Source: Gnetum montanum
Lineage: Eukaryota; Streptophyta; Gnetopsida; Gnetales; Gnetaceae
DNA length: 64,000 nucleotides
NCBI GenBank assembly: GCA_015680685.1
Contig: MNCI01020745.1
Location: 540,193 to 604,192 of the forward strand
Reading direction: 5' to 3'
The translations under genes and the position numbers were made by a program. Each line of letters starts with the position of its first letter. Positions within the stretch are counted from its first letter, which is position 1. Shown here piece after piece: positions 1 through 11,100 of this stretch. The notes under the pieces are model-generated. The model had not been told where the DNA came from and searched no databases. It was given only the letters and a program-made list of their open reading frames with translations.

Positions 1-1900
1 ATTTTACAACTTTTTATTTTCAAAATTTTTCATATTTTCACACCATTTTTTGTTTCACACCATCTTTAGTACATTTGAATCTTCATTGGATATTTTATTC
101 TTTCTTATATATATTTTTTAGGGTGATTTTCAAATTTTTGCTAATAAAAGTGCTTTATTGCCAATAGTACACAATGGTGCTATGGCTATTACTAATGGTG
201 GTTTGTGCTTTATGTTTTATTTGCTAATATCTAGTTTCTATTTTTGAATTTTTGACTAATGACTCAAGTCATGGTTTATTTTTCATGGAATAGGCATTGA
301 GTCCACAACATCCATGCATTTACAAATTCTATGGTTCTCCTTATCTTGGAAGTTTTGGATCTCTTTCATTAAATCAACTTTTAATAAATTTGTGACCTTG
401 GTAGTTTCTAGAATTGGGAAAGATTTAAAGGTTTGAATAGGATGTGGCTTTAAGAGAACTCAATACTCTTGGTATTCTTCTCCTTACTTAAGTGCTTGGG
501 TGTTCTCATGGACTTCTTACCATTCCATTCTAACCACTAATAGGAAGTTAGATAAAGTCTTTGCATGGTGTGGATTTCATTCAAAAAGAAAAGAAAAAAA
601 CAACAAGAAAAAAATACAAAAAAAAAAACACATGATGGAAATTCAAAGCATACCCCTTATATAAATAAATGGGCTACAAGCATTGTTTATGGAACTAGAA
701 AGACATGTACCCATGCCTAAAGGTCCCCTCTAACTAAGGCCCTCTCCCACTTCCTACTTTTCTTTTCTTCTCTTTATGGAATAGTGGTTATTTTGTGGGT
801 GCACTCTTGTGTCTTAGGGATGGGAAGGAGGGTGTTGGGGGGTTGGGAGTGGGTGGATTAGTCTTGAAGTGGTGATGTGAAGTCACTAAGAGAGGTTGGC
901 TTTGGTATAGACTAAGGATGGATCATCTTTGGTCATTTTAAACATGAACTCCACAAGGGACTTCTTATGACCTTAGTTGGAATTCCATTCCACCTTTTCC
1001 ATCATCCATTTATGTTTTCCATAACTCACCTTACTACTAGTGTCCATGTTCTTGATTCCATGTCTTGGTTTGACGTATTTGAATTCTTAGGTAGAATCTT
1101 TTGGGTTTTAGTCCTTAACTTTTGTCAACCATTAATCACCTATGGAACCCACAGACTCCTTAGGTTGACGTTATTCAAGGAAAAATAAGGAATGTGCCTG
1201 CTATGGTGAGGACCCACTTTCATATCTCTTGGTGGTGTTCATTAATCACCTTATCCTTAGGCATTCTTGCAAATAGAATCTTTCGTACATCCATCTTCCA
1301 CATTAGACCATGTGCTCCTTTACATATTTTATTCATTAAATATGTTCTCCATCAAAATGTTCAATTTTTGAGCTTTCAAATATCCTCTTAAATGCTTTTA
1401 TCATATTCTTGACATTTCTAGGATTCCATAGACCCTAAATTCATTGAAAAATTCCTTATATTTTTCAAGATATTCAAATTTCAAAATTTTGGCTAATGGG
1501 CCCCATATACTGGGCCCCATCGACATAAGGGAAAAATAGTATAGATTGGCATGACCCCACTTGGAAAATTTTACATTTTCTCATAAACACCAAAGGTGTT
1601 TTTCAAATTTTTAGAGCCCATAACTTACAAACGATTTATTCAAATCACTTCATTCTTCAACCCTGTAGCTACCAAAGGCAAGCTCTTCATTGTGGAGGCC
1701 ACAAATGTGCCATTTTTAATAGAAAAGTTTGTGATTTTTTCTAACTCCCACAAAGGTTTAACTAAAAAATCAACTATCAAAGACCAAATTACAAGAGTTA
1801 AACCTTTCCAACAAGATCGAGTGACATTTATACTAAATAATAAATAAATAATTAATAAAAAAATCAATCTACCATGGTCCAACCTTAGCCAAAGTGTAAC
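1..1900 (+). other. Non-coding interval between pol and the third ORF of element A
   Basis: No supportable gene. It is AT-rich with short scattered frames. At 568-658 it holds a block running from GCATGGTGTGG through an A-rich tract to AATTCAAAGCATACCCCTTA, also found in B (11818-11890) and twice in C (inverted, 38069-38242). Around 1498-1530 there is GGGCCCC-ATATAC-TGGGCCCC, which looks like a decayed version of the palindromic promoter module at 12698-12790 in B. Confidence 0.6.
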
Positions 1901-1939
1901 AGACTAACGAGAAAAGCTATTCAAAAATTTAAAGTTACA

Positions 1940-4862
1940 CATTATATCTACTAACCCATGGATGTGTTGTGACCATAGATGGAACCAAAAGAAAAGCACA
2001 TGCAAGAAGAAGGACCATCCCAACCAAGGGAGAAATGGCCTAGAATAGGAAGGGGATAAGAATAGCCCAAAGAAGAATCACTTGCAATCCATGCCACAGG
2101 TCCTTTTAGGAAAGAGGAAAAAGTGAAATCTATTAGATAAATTTTAGAACCAATAGTAGCAGCAATAGAACACTCCCATTGGGACAATGCACCAACACAA
2201 TAATCAAATCTTGAGGTGACCTTAATCGAGGCCTACCTGAATCAAATCAAATTGAGAGAGGTCCAAAAATCAATGATCCAAGAGTTAAATTTTGGCCCTT
2301 TCTTGGAGCATCCATCAAGACAAGTGCAAGAATAGCTAAATACCTCTCCCATGTGGCCAATCATCACTTCCACTAGGGAGTGGTACATGGGAGAGACATT
2401 CCTATTCTGGAATAACAGATAGCCCAAATCAATAGTGAAAATCAAGGATACCTTAGTGTCCAACTTAGTGTTGGCCCTTACAGTAGCACTTGGGTAACTT
2501 GAAATAGGGGCAAACCTTACTAAGATCCTAATGATAGAAGATCCCAGTATCAAGAAAGAATGGGTGCAACAGTGCTATGGTTTCAACTACAAGGAGTTTG
2601 ATGCACTCACACTAGCAGAGAGAATTTATTACAAGATTGTCACCTTCCACCTTAATCCCATGATGAGGCCAAACAAAATCATCGTCTTCTCTACTTGAGC
2701 ATGCATTTCTTTGAGTGGGAGATTCTTGATCAACCTTCTGTAGCTAATCTATCTCGAGATGGAGAAGTGGTTTAAAGAAAATGAATGCATAAGGAAGGCA
2801 CTCCCATTCCCATGCCTCATCAGAAAACTCTATCGAAGGGGAGGAATAGTCTGTTACACCAACAACATAGTCAAAACTATTCTAGCCACCAACTGGGTAG
2901 AATTGATGAAGGACAAGATGCCTGCAACCACTATTCAAGAAAAGGAGTAGCAACCACCACCTCAACTTGCCACTCAAACAACTATGTTGGACATTGTTAT
3001 AACCATCCAACGATTGTGAGAATACAAAGAATGACTCTTGATTGAACAAGAGTAATGAGTAGGCATGAGTGGCAAGGACCTATTCATTTATAGACCAACA
3101 ATGAGTCACCTAAATGAGGTGGCCCAAACAATTAGTTTGATGGGTTGAGGTGGGGTCCATTTTCTAGGCCCAAAGAATGTAGCTACACACGAGGTCAAAT
3201 TCGAGTCCTAGAGAGGTCATAGTATCTCTCATAGAACATAACAGTCACTCCTAGAAATATCTAGAAACACTATGAATTTCTTGGTGTGCTTGGAGAAGGA
3301 TGAAGGGGCAACTATATTGGTGATGCAACACCAAGAATAGGAGACCACAACATAAGTGGTCACTAATCGATTTTTCGAGACTCTCAATGCACCTACAGCA
3401 TCTACACTAGATATCACTACACTCAAAGATGTGCAAATATTAGAAGGAACCACAAGCAATAGAATAAATGCATCACAGCATGAAGAATTTCTAGACTAAC
3501 TAGGAAGAACTAGGAAATTACTTCTAGATGTCTTTGACCTTCCAAACAACATCACTGCAACCCAATCGACACTACTGGAGGCAAGGGGCAAGAGTATCAT
3601 ACTGGAGGGCCAACTTGAAATAGCCAAGGAGAAAAATGAATTCTTGGCTATGAAAGTTGCTAAATTAAGAGCCCAGATTGCTGATCTTGGATTTCTTAAC
3701 TTGGCACTAACAAGAGATGAAGCTATGTAGCATCTTCACACCAAACTAAAAGGGGTTCAGGATGCAATGGAGATAGTAGTGTTCTATCAATCCTTGGTAG
3801 AGGCCACACAACATAAGATTTAGAAGGCCTTGGTTCAAACCCACTAGGAGAATGTCCAACCATAGAGAACCATTATCTGCAAAATGTTGATGCACACAAG
3901 CAACAATTAACTAATTTCATCCATAAATAGCAAGAGTAACTGGCTACAGTAAACATATAACTAAGGAGATTGGCAATAGAGAATAGGAATCTCTCTATGG
4001 AGGAGGTGTTCACCCTTCACTAGAAAATTGCAATCAAGGTAGCTACTTGGAAATCTAAAGCTCTCAAATTTGAGAAAGTCAAAAATCATTACAGAGAGCA
4101 GGTCCATCTATAAAAGGAAGTAAATGAAAAACACATTTAGTTGATGAAGGCAAAAGTAAATGGAGCCCTGTAGCAACTCCAACAAGGTAGAGAAGTTTGG
4201 CAATCCATTATTAATGGGGTAGATGCCTACAACAAGGTAGAAATTTTCATAAAGAAGTTGTAGATCGAGGAGATGATAGAATATATGGAGCTCGCCAATC
4301 TTCATTATGCAAACCTGGCCATGTTGACTACTAGATAGCTAAGATCAAAGCTCAAGAAATAGGTGGCCAGCTCATACTTATTGTACAAGTTTGAGTTCAA
4401 GCACCATAAGGACATCAAGGACAAGCCTGTGGTGGCTAATATTGAACTTAAACTTCTCAAGGCATGATTCACTGATTAATGATTAATTGCCAAGAACTTG
4501 GCGAGATGGATGAATGACTACCAGGAGCTGTAGAATGTAGTTATGGTGTTCGACATTGAACACAAATAGTTCATTACTTGGTTTTATCAATGTGAAGGAG
4601 ATGTTTCCAATAATGCCCTATTGGTGGGATGTCCCCATTCCAACTCACATTAATGATGCTGTGTGGATTATGAATGATCCCCAGAGTAAGGAGGAGAAGA
4701 TGAAGACATTGCTTAATGCCTTTTGCCTTCCACTGGAGGTTGCAACCATAGTAGGATAGCCATAGTAGAACAATCATAGCCACCTCAGCTATTGCACATG
4801 CTTGAAGTTAATGAAGGTTCTTTAGAACCTCAGGAGCCACCACTACCTAGGACTGTTTGATC
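1940..4862 (+). pseudogene. Third ORF of element A (large coiled-coil protein), decayed
   Basis: A heavily frameshifted relic of the protein better kept in B (13183-16036). Recognisable blocks: an N-terminal globular part around 2560-2940 (TFHLNPMMRPNKIIVFS, then ILATNWVELMKDKMPATT), a helical block around 3500-3725 (LLDVFDLPNNITAT, then an ARGKSIILEGQLEIA heptad-like run), and a C-terminal block at 4560-4755 (MFPIMPYWWDVPIP, then SKEEKMKTLLNAFCLPLEVAT). The same blocks occur in the same order in B and C. Many stops fit CAG/CAA changed to TAG/TAA. In Athila elements this position often carries an envelope-like ORF, but I see no signal peptide or convincing membrane anchor. Function is unknown. 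Confidence 0.65.
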
Positions 4863-5090
4863 TTTTCCATTGCCTTCATGCCATGAAAGGAAGTGTTATC
4901 CAATTCTTTTTTGGTAGTAATGTCATGGTGTTCAATTTTATGTTATGAACATCATAATTTTGTAATGTGTTGATCTATATACTCGGGCACTCAGTTTTGT
5001 CAAGTTAGTTTGTTTTGTTTTGTTAGGAGTTAGTAAATAATCCCATACCTTTTCAATTTTGTAAAAGAACTTGAGGTCAATTTTTCATTT

Positions 5091-5103
5091 AGTTGTGGGG
5101 GTA
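5091..5103 (+). other. Polypurine tract of element A
   Basis: AGTTGTGGGGGTA lies directly before the LTR start TGATGA. The same string in reverse complement precedes the left LTR of C (33583-33597), and a close variant precedes the 3' LTR of B. It would prime plus-strand DNA synthesis. Confidence 0.8.
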
Positions 5104-5168
5104 TGATGACCATCAAAGTGTCATGTTGATAGGTCCTCATTGACACAACCTCATCAATAGGGCCACGA

Positions 5169-5233
5169 CAACATAGCATTTGCTATGTTGATGGGGCCAC
5201 GTTGACACTGCCCTAGAGCAAAAACTATAAATA
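5169..5233 (+). promoter_or_regulatory. U3 palindrome and TATA box of element A LTR
   Basis: CAACATAGCA and its exact reverse complement TGCTATGTTG are separated by TT (5169-5190). A TATAAATA box follows at 5226-5233. The arrangement matches the LTRs of B, C and E, but the palindrome sequence differs in each element. Confidence 0.6.
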
Positions 5234-5444
5234 CAAGCTCCTAGCAATGTTTATGGGCATTCAATTCATAGTAGTAGTAGGTCCCTTGTAGTTTTTCTAT
5301 GTGAAAGTTAGAACATTTTTCTTGAGTGCTAGCAATAGGAGTCATTATGTGTATAGATCTTTATTCGAGCACTGTTATACCTAAACCACACTAGTGTGTA
5401 CAACAATAAAGACGAGCTTCTTGATAAATGTTACAACATTCTAG

Positions 5445-5449
5445 ATAAC
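5445..5449 (+). repeat. Target-site duplication of element B (left copy, ATAAC)
   Basis: ATAAC directly precedes the first base of the B 5' LTR. The identical ATAAC follows the last base of its 3' LTR at 17177-17181. Five bp is the usual duplication for Ty3/gypsy integrases. It fixes the B boundaries exactly and shows that B jumped into the LTR of A. Confidence 0.92.
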
Positions 5450-5499
5450 TGATGAAGTGTCATTAGTCGATGCATTGACTAGGTCACATATACACTGCC

Positions 5500-5581
5500 A
5501 CGTCGATGTGGCCCCGTCGACGTAGCCATCCATGCGTCGATGTGGCCCCATTTATGTGGAGCCTATTTTGGCCTATAAATA
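5500..5581 (+). promoter_or_regulatory. LTR promoter of element B: GTCGA(C/T) repeats and TATA box
   Basis: Three spaced copies of (C)GTCGAYG next to GGCCCC (5502-5548) lie just upstream of TATAAATA (5574-5581). The 3' LTR holds the better-kept version (16333-16375, TATA 16405-16412) and also a GCGTATAC motif, like the internal module at 12698. Transcription would start shortly after 5600. Confidence 0.6.
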
Positions 5582-5749
5582 AGAGGGCCTTCCACCTCAT
5601 TTAGGTACCTTTCAATTAGTTGTAGTGAAGCTCTTGCAGTTTGTTCCTGTAGGAGATAGAATATTTTCCAAGTGCCCGCAGTAGGTGTAAGAAAAGTGAT
5701 CAGCTCTTTATTCGAGCGTTGATGTATCTGAACCCATTGGCATGACAAC

Positions 5750-5755
5750 AATAAA
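5750..5755 (+). terminator. Candidate polyadenylation signal in element B LTR
   Basis: AATAAAGAC(G/A)A is followed by CTCTTCAAGCATTCCTTGCAGCA. This block recurs in the LTRs of A (5405), B (5750 and 16580), C (inverted, near 33275 and 45782) and E (inverted, near 63080), which supports a conserved RNA 3'-end signal. It is assigned by motif and position only. Confidence 0.5.
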
Positions 5756-6346
5756 GACAAACTCTTCAAGCATTCCTTGCAGCATTTGGACTTAGCCATT
5801 TCATGCATTTAGTATTTTAATATGTTTATGATTTTTTAATTACTTGTTAATTACTTAGGTTTATATCATTATTAGTTTAATTGCTATCGCTTCCTTTATA
5901 GTTCGTAAAAGCCATAAGTACGATCATCTCAAATGTAAACCCAACACTTGGTAACCCAGTGATGCTTAACGTCTGGTAACCCAGTAGTGTTAGGGAATGC
6001 TCAAAACGTGCCCAAAAGATGAGGTCGGATACTTATGCTAGGATTAGTTAAGATTTAGATTAAGATAATCTTAGATTACTTCATACTCTAGCCTTACATT
6101 CCAAGATAATTAGATGCCAAAAGATAAGTAAAAAGCTATAAAAATCATTAGCCTTAATCCCACTTAACCATCACAAGTAGAACATCACAAGTGAGATTAA
6201 GAAGACAACGACCGTTCTAACCCAAGGTTTTGCTGGTTAGGGTCTGGTGTATGTTAAGTGCTTACGATCTACGGAATTCAACCAAGTCGAGTGTGAACGC
6301 CTATGATTCGTATGGTTGGGCGTAAGGGTACCTAGCCGCTCATCAT

Positions 6347-6365
6347 TGGCATCATTATTGAGGAC
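6347..6365 (+). other. Primer-binding site of element B (tRNA-Asp type, decayed)
   Basis: TGGCATCATTATTGAGGAC starts one base after the LTR end. It matches the tRNA-Asp-type primer site known from Athila/Tat elements (TGGCGCCGTTGCCGGGGAC) except at seven positions, all C-to-T or G-to-A. Element C keeps a better copy (45144-45162). Confidence 0.75.
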
Positions 6366-6511
6366 TAGTAGTCTTAAATGCATCATCTAACCTTAGTAAA
6401 ATTATCATTCAAGTCATTGGAACGGATCTAGGATAGAAACATTTATGCACTCTAGGCGGATTAAAGTAAGTAGTAAGGTACATCGATTACATGAACCATC
6501 TAACGTCCAAC

Positions 6512-8750
6512 ATGTCTTCTCATAGGAGAGAGGTATCCAACCCACCAATGCCACAAGAATGTCAGGTGGTATACAAGCATCTTGATGAATATGCCCCTGA
6601 CTTCACATTCATCCTACATCAAGATGAGCATCTGCGATGGTGGGACATGGAGGGCAAGATCATGCTACTGCCTGACCGATTAACTCCTACGATGCTATTT
6701 CACAATTTTGGTAGACTAGGCATCCAGGACTGTGGAGTAGAGTATGTCATGGAGGACCATGACTACCAGGACTATCATCCCATTGAGGCTCAATGAGCAC
6801 GAGACCAGCAACAGGTGAATAGACATGAACAATTGAAGGGGAACCATTCAGTAACCCCTTATTCTCGCAAGGGCTGCATAACAATGGGGATCTTGTCTTT
6901 CATAATACCCATTCAACCGAACTTCCCCTGGGGCAATAGATCCTCTATTCCATCATTCAGAATAAGCCTTTAAGTGACCAAGATCCTCAAGGGGATGGAG
7001 GGTCACATAGTAAGGACGGGCAGGCTGATCGAGGCCATCATTAGGGTAGAGGGGGAGATCAACACCGGAGCTGTGGCGATACCTCTCATTCTTCTCCATT
7101 CTCTAACTCTCCTACACCTTCATCTAGCTTAGGATTTGATTGTAACTGGGGTAGAAAGGAGTGAAAGGATGATGGTAAAAAGGTTCATAAGGGACAACGT
7201 GAAGAAACCCGTGACCAATCATGCGATGCTCGCTAGCATGAAAGAAGGGGTAGCCAGAATCGTCATAGACATCATGGTCCTCAGCAGGATTATGACTCAG
7301 ATGAGCCGTTGTTGGCTACTCAGAGCATGCTCCAGATTGCTAAGGTAGTTTAGATCCTAGTAGGCACGTGAAAGAAATCTGGATCAAGTGCGTAGATATG
7401 AACAACATCACCAGATTTGAAGGGGGATACAATTGTGATCTGTAGACTCACCTCCAGGCATTCCATGACACCTACACCCTACAGAACATTGACAATGATT
7501 GGCAGAGGCTGAAGTTGTTCCCTCGCACACTCATCAAGGAAGCAGAAAACTGGTACTGGTCCTTGGAGCCAAAATTAATTAGAAGATGGAGTATGATGCT
7601 TGAAATTTTCAATGACAAGTATCAAACATATGCCAGAGTGGCGAACTTGAGACATCAGATCCAATGGTGGAAAAAAGGTAATCATGAACCCTTGGATGCA
7701 GCCATGAGTAGATAATATTCACTACTACATCAATGTCCTAGTCATGGCTACTCTCAGCAGGCACAACTTCGCCACATCATTGATGGGCTCCGTTTTGAAA
7801 TGCAAAAGACCCTTGGTGTGTATGCCCAGGGAAGACTATCAGAGCTAAGGGCCCATCAATTGTAGTGCCTCATTGAACAAGTGGCCAAAGAGGAAGGAGA
7901 ACTTAGAAAGAAGGAGAGTGCAGAAGAATTTAATCGGGATCCCTCCATTAGAAAGAGGGAGGTCCGATTCTGTGATGAGGAGGAGGAATCACCACTAGAA
8001 GCAGCGGTGAACCGAAATACCTTGCCTTTATAAAAGTTTGCATTTGAAATATCGGTGAAGGTTGATAAGATGTGGGACTCTTTGGACGAAAAATTCCAAA
8101 GTATGCTAAAAAATTGCAAAGGAGTCCAGAGAACAACGTAATGATTGCGATCGGCACAGGAAGAAGGAAGTTGAATGTGCCCAATATAAGGGTAAGGACA
8201 AAGTTTCTATAGTAGAGCAGGTTGTAGACTCTAACACCTAAGGGATGTTGCCTTGGGGTGTCACATCTTCAAGAGTCTAGGGTGTACGCATTGAATCCTC
8301 ACTTGGCAAAGAGGCAAACACCCCGAAGGTTCCCTTACCCACAAGGCAACCCAAGGTAGTTCCACCAGTAGCAAGGATACTATCCAAGTGGAGCACCACT
8401 GCAACCTTACAAATACTTCCAACAGTGGCAGCACCCACAAGCATGGGGAATGCCACCTCCAAGGTAGCAGTACCCTTACAAATAGCCAAATCCCTATGGG
8501 TACTACATTCAGCAACCGGTCTCTCCATGGGACTCTTCTAGTCATGCGGCCTTTCCAAGTTATTACCACACCCCGAAATATTTTCAACCTCAATCTCCAT
8601 CACCCAGGGGGAGAACCCACATCTCTTCTATCCTCCATCACATTCTCCTACCACTCCTCCACAACATTCCACTCAGCTGCCACCTGCTCCACCGATGCAA
8701 GGAGAGATTCTACCATAACCATAGCAACAAAATGCTATGAGGGTTGTTAA
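6512..8750 (+). pseudogene. gag: gag of element B, broken
   Basis: Codes for the particle core protein. I choose the ATG at 6512 because the following MSSHRRE...PPMPQECQVVY block aligns with the C gag start (MSSSS...PPVPQECKVVY). The N-terminal part (to about 6796) includes FTFILHQDEHL. The capsid-like core is at 7380-7715 (RFEGGYN, LKLFPRTLIKEAENWYWSLEP), the typical retrotransposon-gag pattern before the W of the major helix. A basic and acidic linker (REVRFCDEEEESPLEAAVN) at about 7950-8010 recurs in C. The C-terminal third is Q/P-rich. No CCHC zinc knuckle is visible. Several frameshifts and stops are present. Confidence 0.8.
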
Positions 8751-8959
8751 CCTACAACTGGCACCTCAGCCAAGTGGACCAGAACCCAAGCCACGAAAAC
8801 TTCCTTTTTTCTGGCCCAACAATCTGAACATACCCTCATATACACCTGTGGCCAATACCTCTAAACCTCCATGCACCTCCACTATTCCACTGCTAGAATA
8901 GCCTTCAAGCCAACCACACTCCAATGTCCAGATGGTCATGCTCATACATGCCATGATTG

Positions 8960-9400
8960 ACTAGATCAAGGCAAGTCGTCTTCCCCGAAAATTGGCTAAT
9001 CTTGGAAGCCCCCTCATCTATCTTCAAGTGGCAAGGAACGAGCCAAGAAAAGCTCTTCTAGACTTGGGGTCAAGAGTCAGTTTGATCTCTCATGACATGT
9101 ACAAGAACTAGAACTTACCCTCGTTAAAGAAGAGCAACATTTGGCTTGAGTTAGCAGACCAGTCCATCACCGTCCCCTTGGGATTGGTGGAGGAAATTGT
9201 GAGCACCTTTTGTGGGTTGTTCTATCCTACTGATTTTCTGGTCATCCATGTGGAGAACTACAAGGGGACCTTCCCAATCATCATGGGAAGAGCTTAGCTG
9301 AGCACAGTGGACACACAACTAGGACTCCAAGATCTATCCCTTAAAATTTCAAAGGAAAATCCTTTCAGGAATATCAAGAAGAAGCGTGTTCCATGCATCG
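8960..9400 (+). pseudogene. pol: Aspartic protease region of element B pol
   Basis: The active-site region reads ALLDLGSRVSLISHDMY, with DLGS at 9061-9072. D-L-G-A/S is the Athila variant of the D-S/T-G motif. The following region (LELADQSITVPLGLVE, then FPIIMGRA) is the usual flap and LLGR-like segment. C has the same layout (42028-42420). One in-frame stop interrupts the GRAW-like end. Confidence 0.8.
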
Positions 9401-9687
9401 CGTACAGTAACTCAGGGTGCAACTGTTTGTAGCAGTTATGGTCCACTAAGTGGATATCCATTCAAGCATGTAGTTAGTGTACCGAGGAATCACCTGTTCA
9501 ACAGTGCCTATACGCAGTAGCCACCAACCAAGAGGGCACCTAGTGGTTGACAACTGATCTTGTGAGCAGCGCATTGTGCATGGAACCATCTGAGGGGCTT
9601 GTACAAGCCTACGTTGAAAGCATGGATGAAATGTAAGAGGTTCATCAACAGGTTTCCACTGTTGATGACCATGATGACTGGAGGAAG

Positions 9688-10780
9688 TTGCAAATCCTTG
9701 AAAGCTTCAAAAAAGAGCCCCTGGAGCTAAATCCTTTACCGACTCACTTGGAATATGCATTTTTGAAAAATGGAAAGCCAATAATTATCAATGCCACCCT
9801 TTCTCTTGAACAGAAGAAGAGATTGTTGAAAGTGGTAAACAAATGGGATGCTGCGTTTGCATGGTCGTATCCTGAGTTAACTAGATTTGATCCTAGGGTC
9901 TGCTAGCATCAGATCTATATTGACCCATGAAGCCACGACGATAGCCACAAAGATGATTGAACCCCAAACTGAAGTAGGTCATTAAAGATGAAATCAAAAA
10001 ATTGCTAAAGGTGGGGTTCATCTATTCTATTGCCGATAGCGAATGGGTTAGTTCACTTGTTATTGTGTTGAAGAAAAGTGGCAAATGGAGGATCTATATT
10101 AATTTCTGATTGCTCAAAATGGCTACCTTGAAGGATCACTTTCCACTCCCATTTTTGGACTAGGTGTTGGACACCATTGCAGGGCACCGCTATTATAGCT
10201 TTTTGGATGGTTATAGTGGTTATAACCAAATTCAAATAGCACCAGAAGACTAGGCCAAAATAACTTTCACAAGTCCATGAGGGACTTTTGCATACAAGAA
10301 GATGCCCTTTGGCCTGTGTAACATGCCTTCCACATTCCAACGCCTTGTCCTTAGCATCTTCCAGCAACAAATTTGCAATGGGGTAGAAATCTTCATGAAT
10401 GACTTCTCTACCTATGGGGCCACGTTCAAGTAAGCCTTGGACTGTCTTAAGCAGGTTCTGAAGAGGTGTGTAGACACTAATCTGTGGCTCAATTGGCAAA
10501 AAAGCCATTTGATGATCTAAGAAGACATTATGTTGGGGCATCGCATCTCACAGACAGGGATTAGCATGGATCTTGAAAAGATCAAGGTCATCCAAGGAAT
10601 CACACGTCAACCAAGCACCATAAAAGATGTTTGGTCATTCCTTGGACACACTAGTTACTACCGACGCTTCATCGAAAACTTCTCAAAGATCACCAAGCCA
10701 CTGGTTGAACTTACAAAGAAAGATGCTTCGTTCATCTGGACCAAGGAGTGCAAATTTGCATTCTAGGCGCTGAAACAGAA
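9688..10780 (+). pseudogene. pol: Reverse transcriptase region of element B pol, broken
   Basis: Starts with a clear connector at 9688-9900 (PLELNPLPTHLEYAFL, then WDAAFAWSYPELTRFDP), the stretch that precedes Athila RT. The finger and palm motifs follow in changing frames. The catalytic block reads EIFMNDFSTYG, with FMND at 10392-10403 where active elements have MDD. The thumb (GHRISQTGISMDLEKIKVI, then VWSFLGHTSYYRRFIENFS) is intact at 10530-10766. Multiple stops make it inactive. Confidence 0.88.
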
Positions 10781-10789
10781 ACTCATAGA

Positions 10790-11100
10790 AACTCTAGTTC
10801 TATGGGCACCTGATTGGTCCAAGCCTTTCCACATCATGATAGATGCATCCAACTATGCCTTGGAAGTTGTGCTTACATAGTGTGATGATCAGAAACCTCC
10901 ATATTATATCCATTGTACAAGTCATAGCATTGTGGGTGCTCAGCTAAACTACACCACCACCGAGAAGGAGTTGATGGTGGTGGTGTTCACCTTGGAAAAA
11001 TTCTGGCACTATGTGCTCGGATACAAGGTGTTCATGCATACTAACCACAGTGCTATTCGATTCCTGATGAACAAACCAATGGTGAGCCCCCACATTATCT
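10790..11100 (+). pseudogene. pol: RNase H region of element B pol
   Basis: Native gypsy RNase H: HIMIDASNYALEVVL (first Asp), TTEKELMVVVFTLEKFW (Glu), VFMHTNHSAIRFLM (TDH-like, here TNH). It removes the RNA strand of the RNA/DNA hybrid. The homology stops abruptly after MNKPMVSPHII near 11100. The second half of the domain, the linker and the whole integrase are missing, as shown by C, where integrase fills 38900-40160. Confidence 0.85.

Larger units (their letters stand above)
1..5449 (+). mobile_element. Element A: 3' part of a decayed Athila-like LTR retrotransposon (first segment)
   Basis: The window opens inside the non-coding stretch that follows pol in this family, continues through a decayed third ORF and a polypurine tract, and enters a 3' LTR. 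That LTR is cut at 5449 by element B and resumes at 17182, ending at 17668 with the same GCTCATCA terminus as B. The order matches B (11100-16266) and, inverted, C (33583-38880), so the three are one family. Gag, pol and the 5' LTR lie upstream of the window. A is older than B because B sits inside it. Confidence 0.85.
5104..5449 (+). repeat. 3' LTR of element A, first part (interrupted by element B)
   Basis: Starts TGATGACCATCAAAGTGTC right after the polypurine tract. It contains a palindromic U3 module, a TATA box (5226-5233) and the family string AATAAAGACGA (5405-5415). It breaks at 5449, where B begins, and resumes at 17182. The two parts total about 833 bp, close to the LTRs of B and C. 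Confidence 0.85.
5450..6345 (+). repeat. 5' LTR of element B
   Basis: 896 bp from TGATGAAGTGTC to GCCGCTCATCA. It pairs with 16267-17176; by eye the two differ mostly by C/T and G/A changes, so they have diverged since insertion. It contains GTCGAC-rich U3 repeats, TATAAATAAGAGG, AATAAAGAC, and in the distal part two copies of TGGTAACCCAGT (about 5950 and 5976). Confidence 0.93.

Noticed and set aside
967-1391. Small hydrophobic frames (73 and 65 codons)
   Set aside because: They fall in the non-coding post-pol interval of element A, are not conserved in B or C, and owe their hydrophobicity to T-rich DNA.
5563-5808. An 81-codon frame antisense to the B LTR, also present at 16394-16639
   Set aside because: The two copies are the two LTRs of one element, so shared openness is expected from common descent. 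It overlaps the TATA box and polyadenylation block on the other strand and resembles no known protein.
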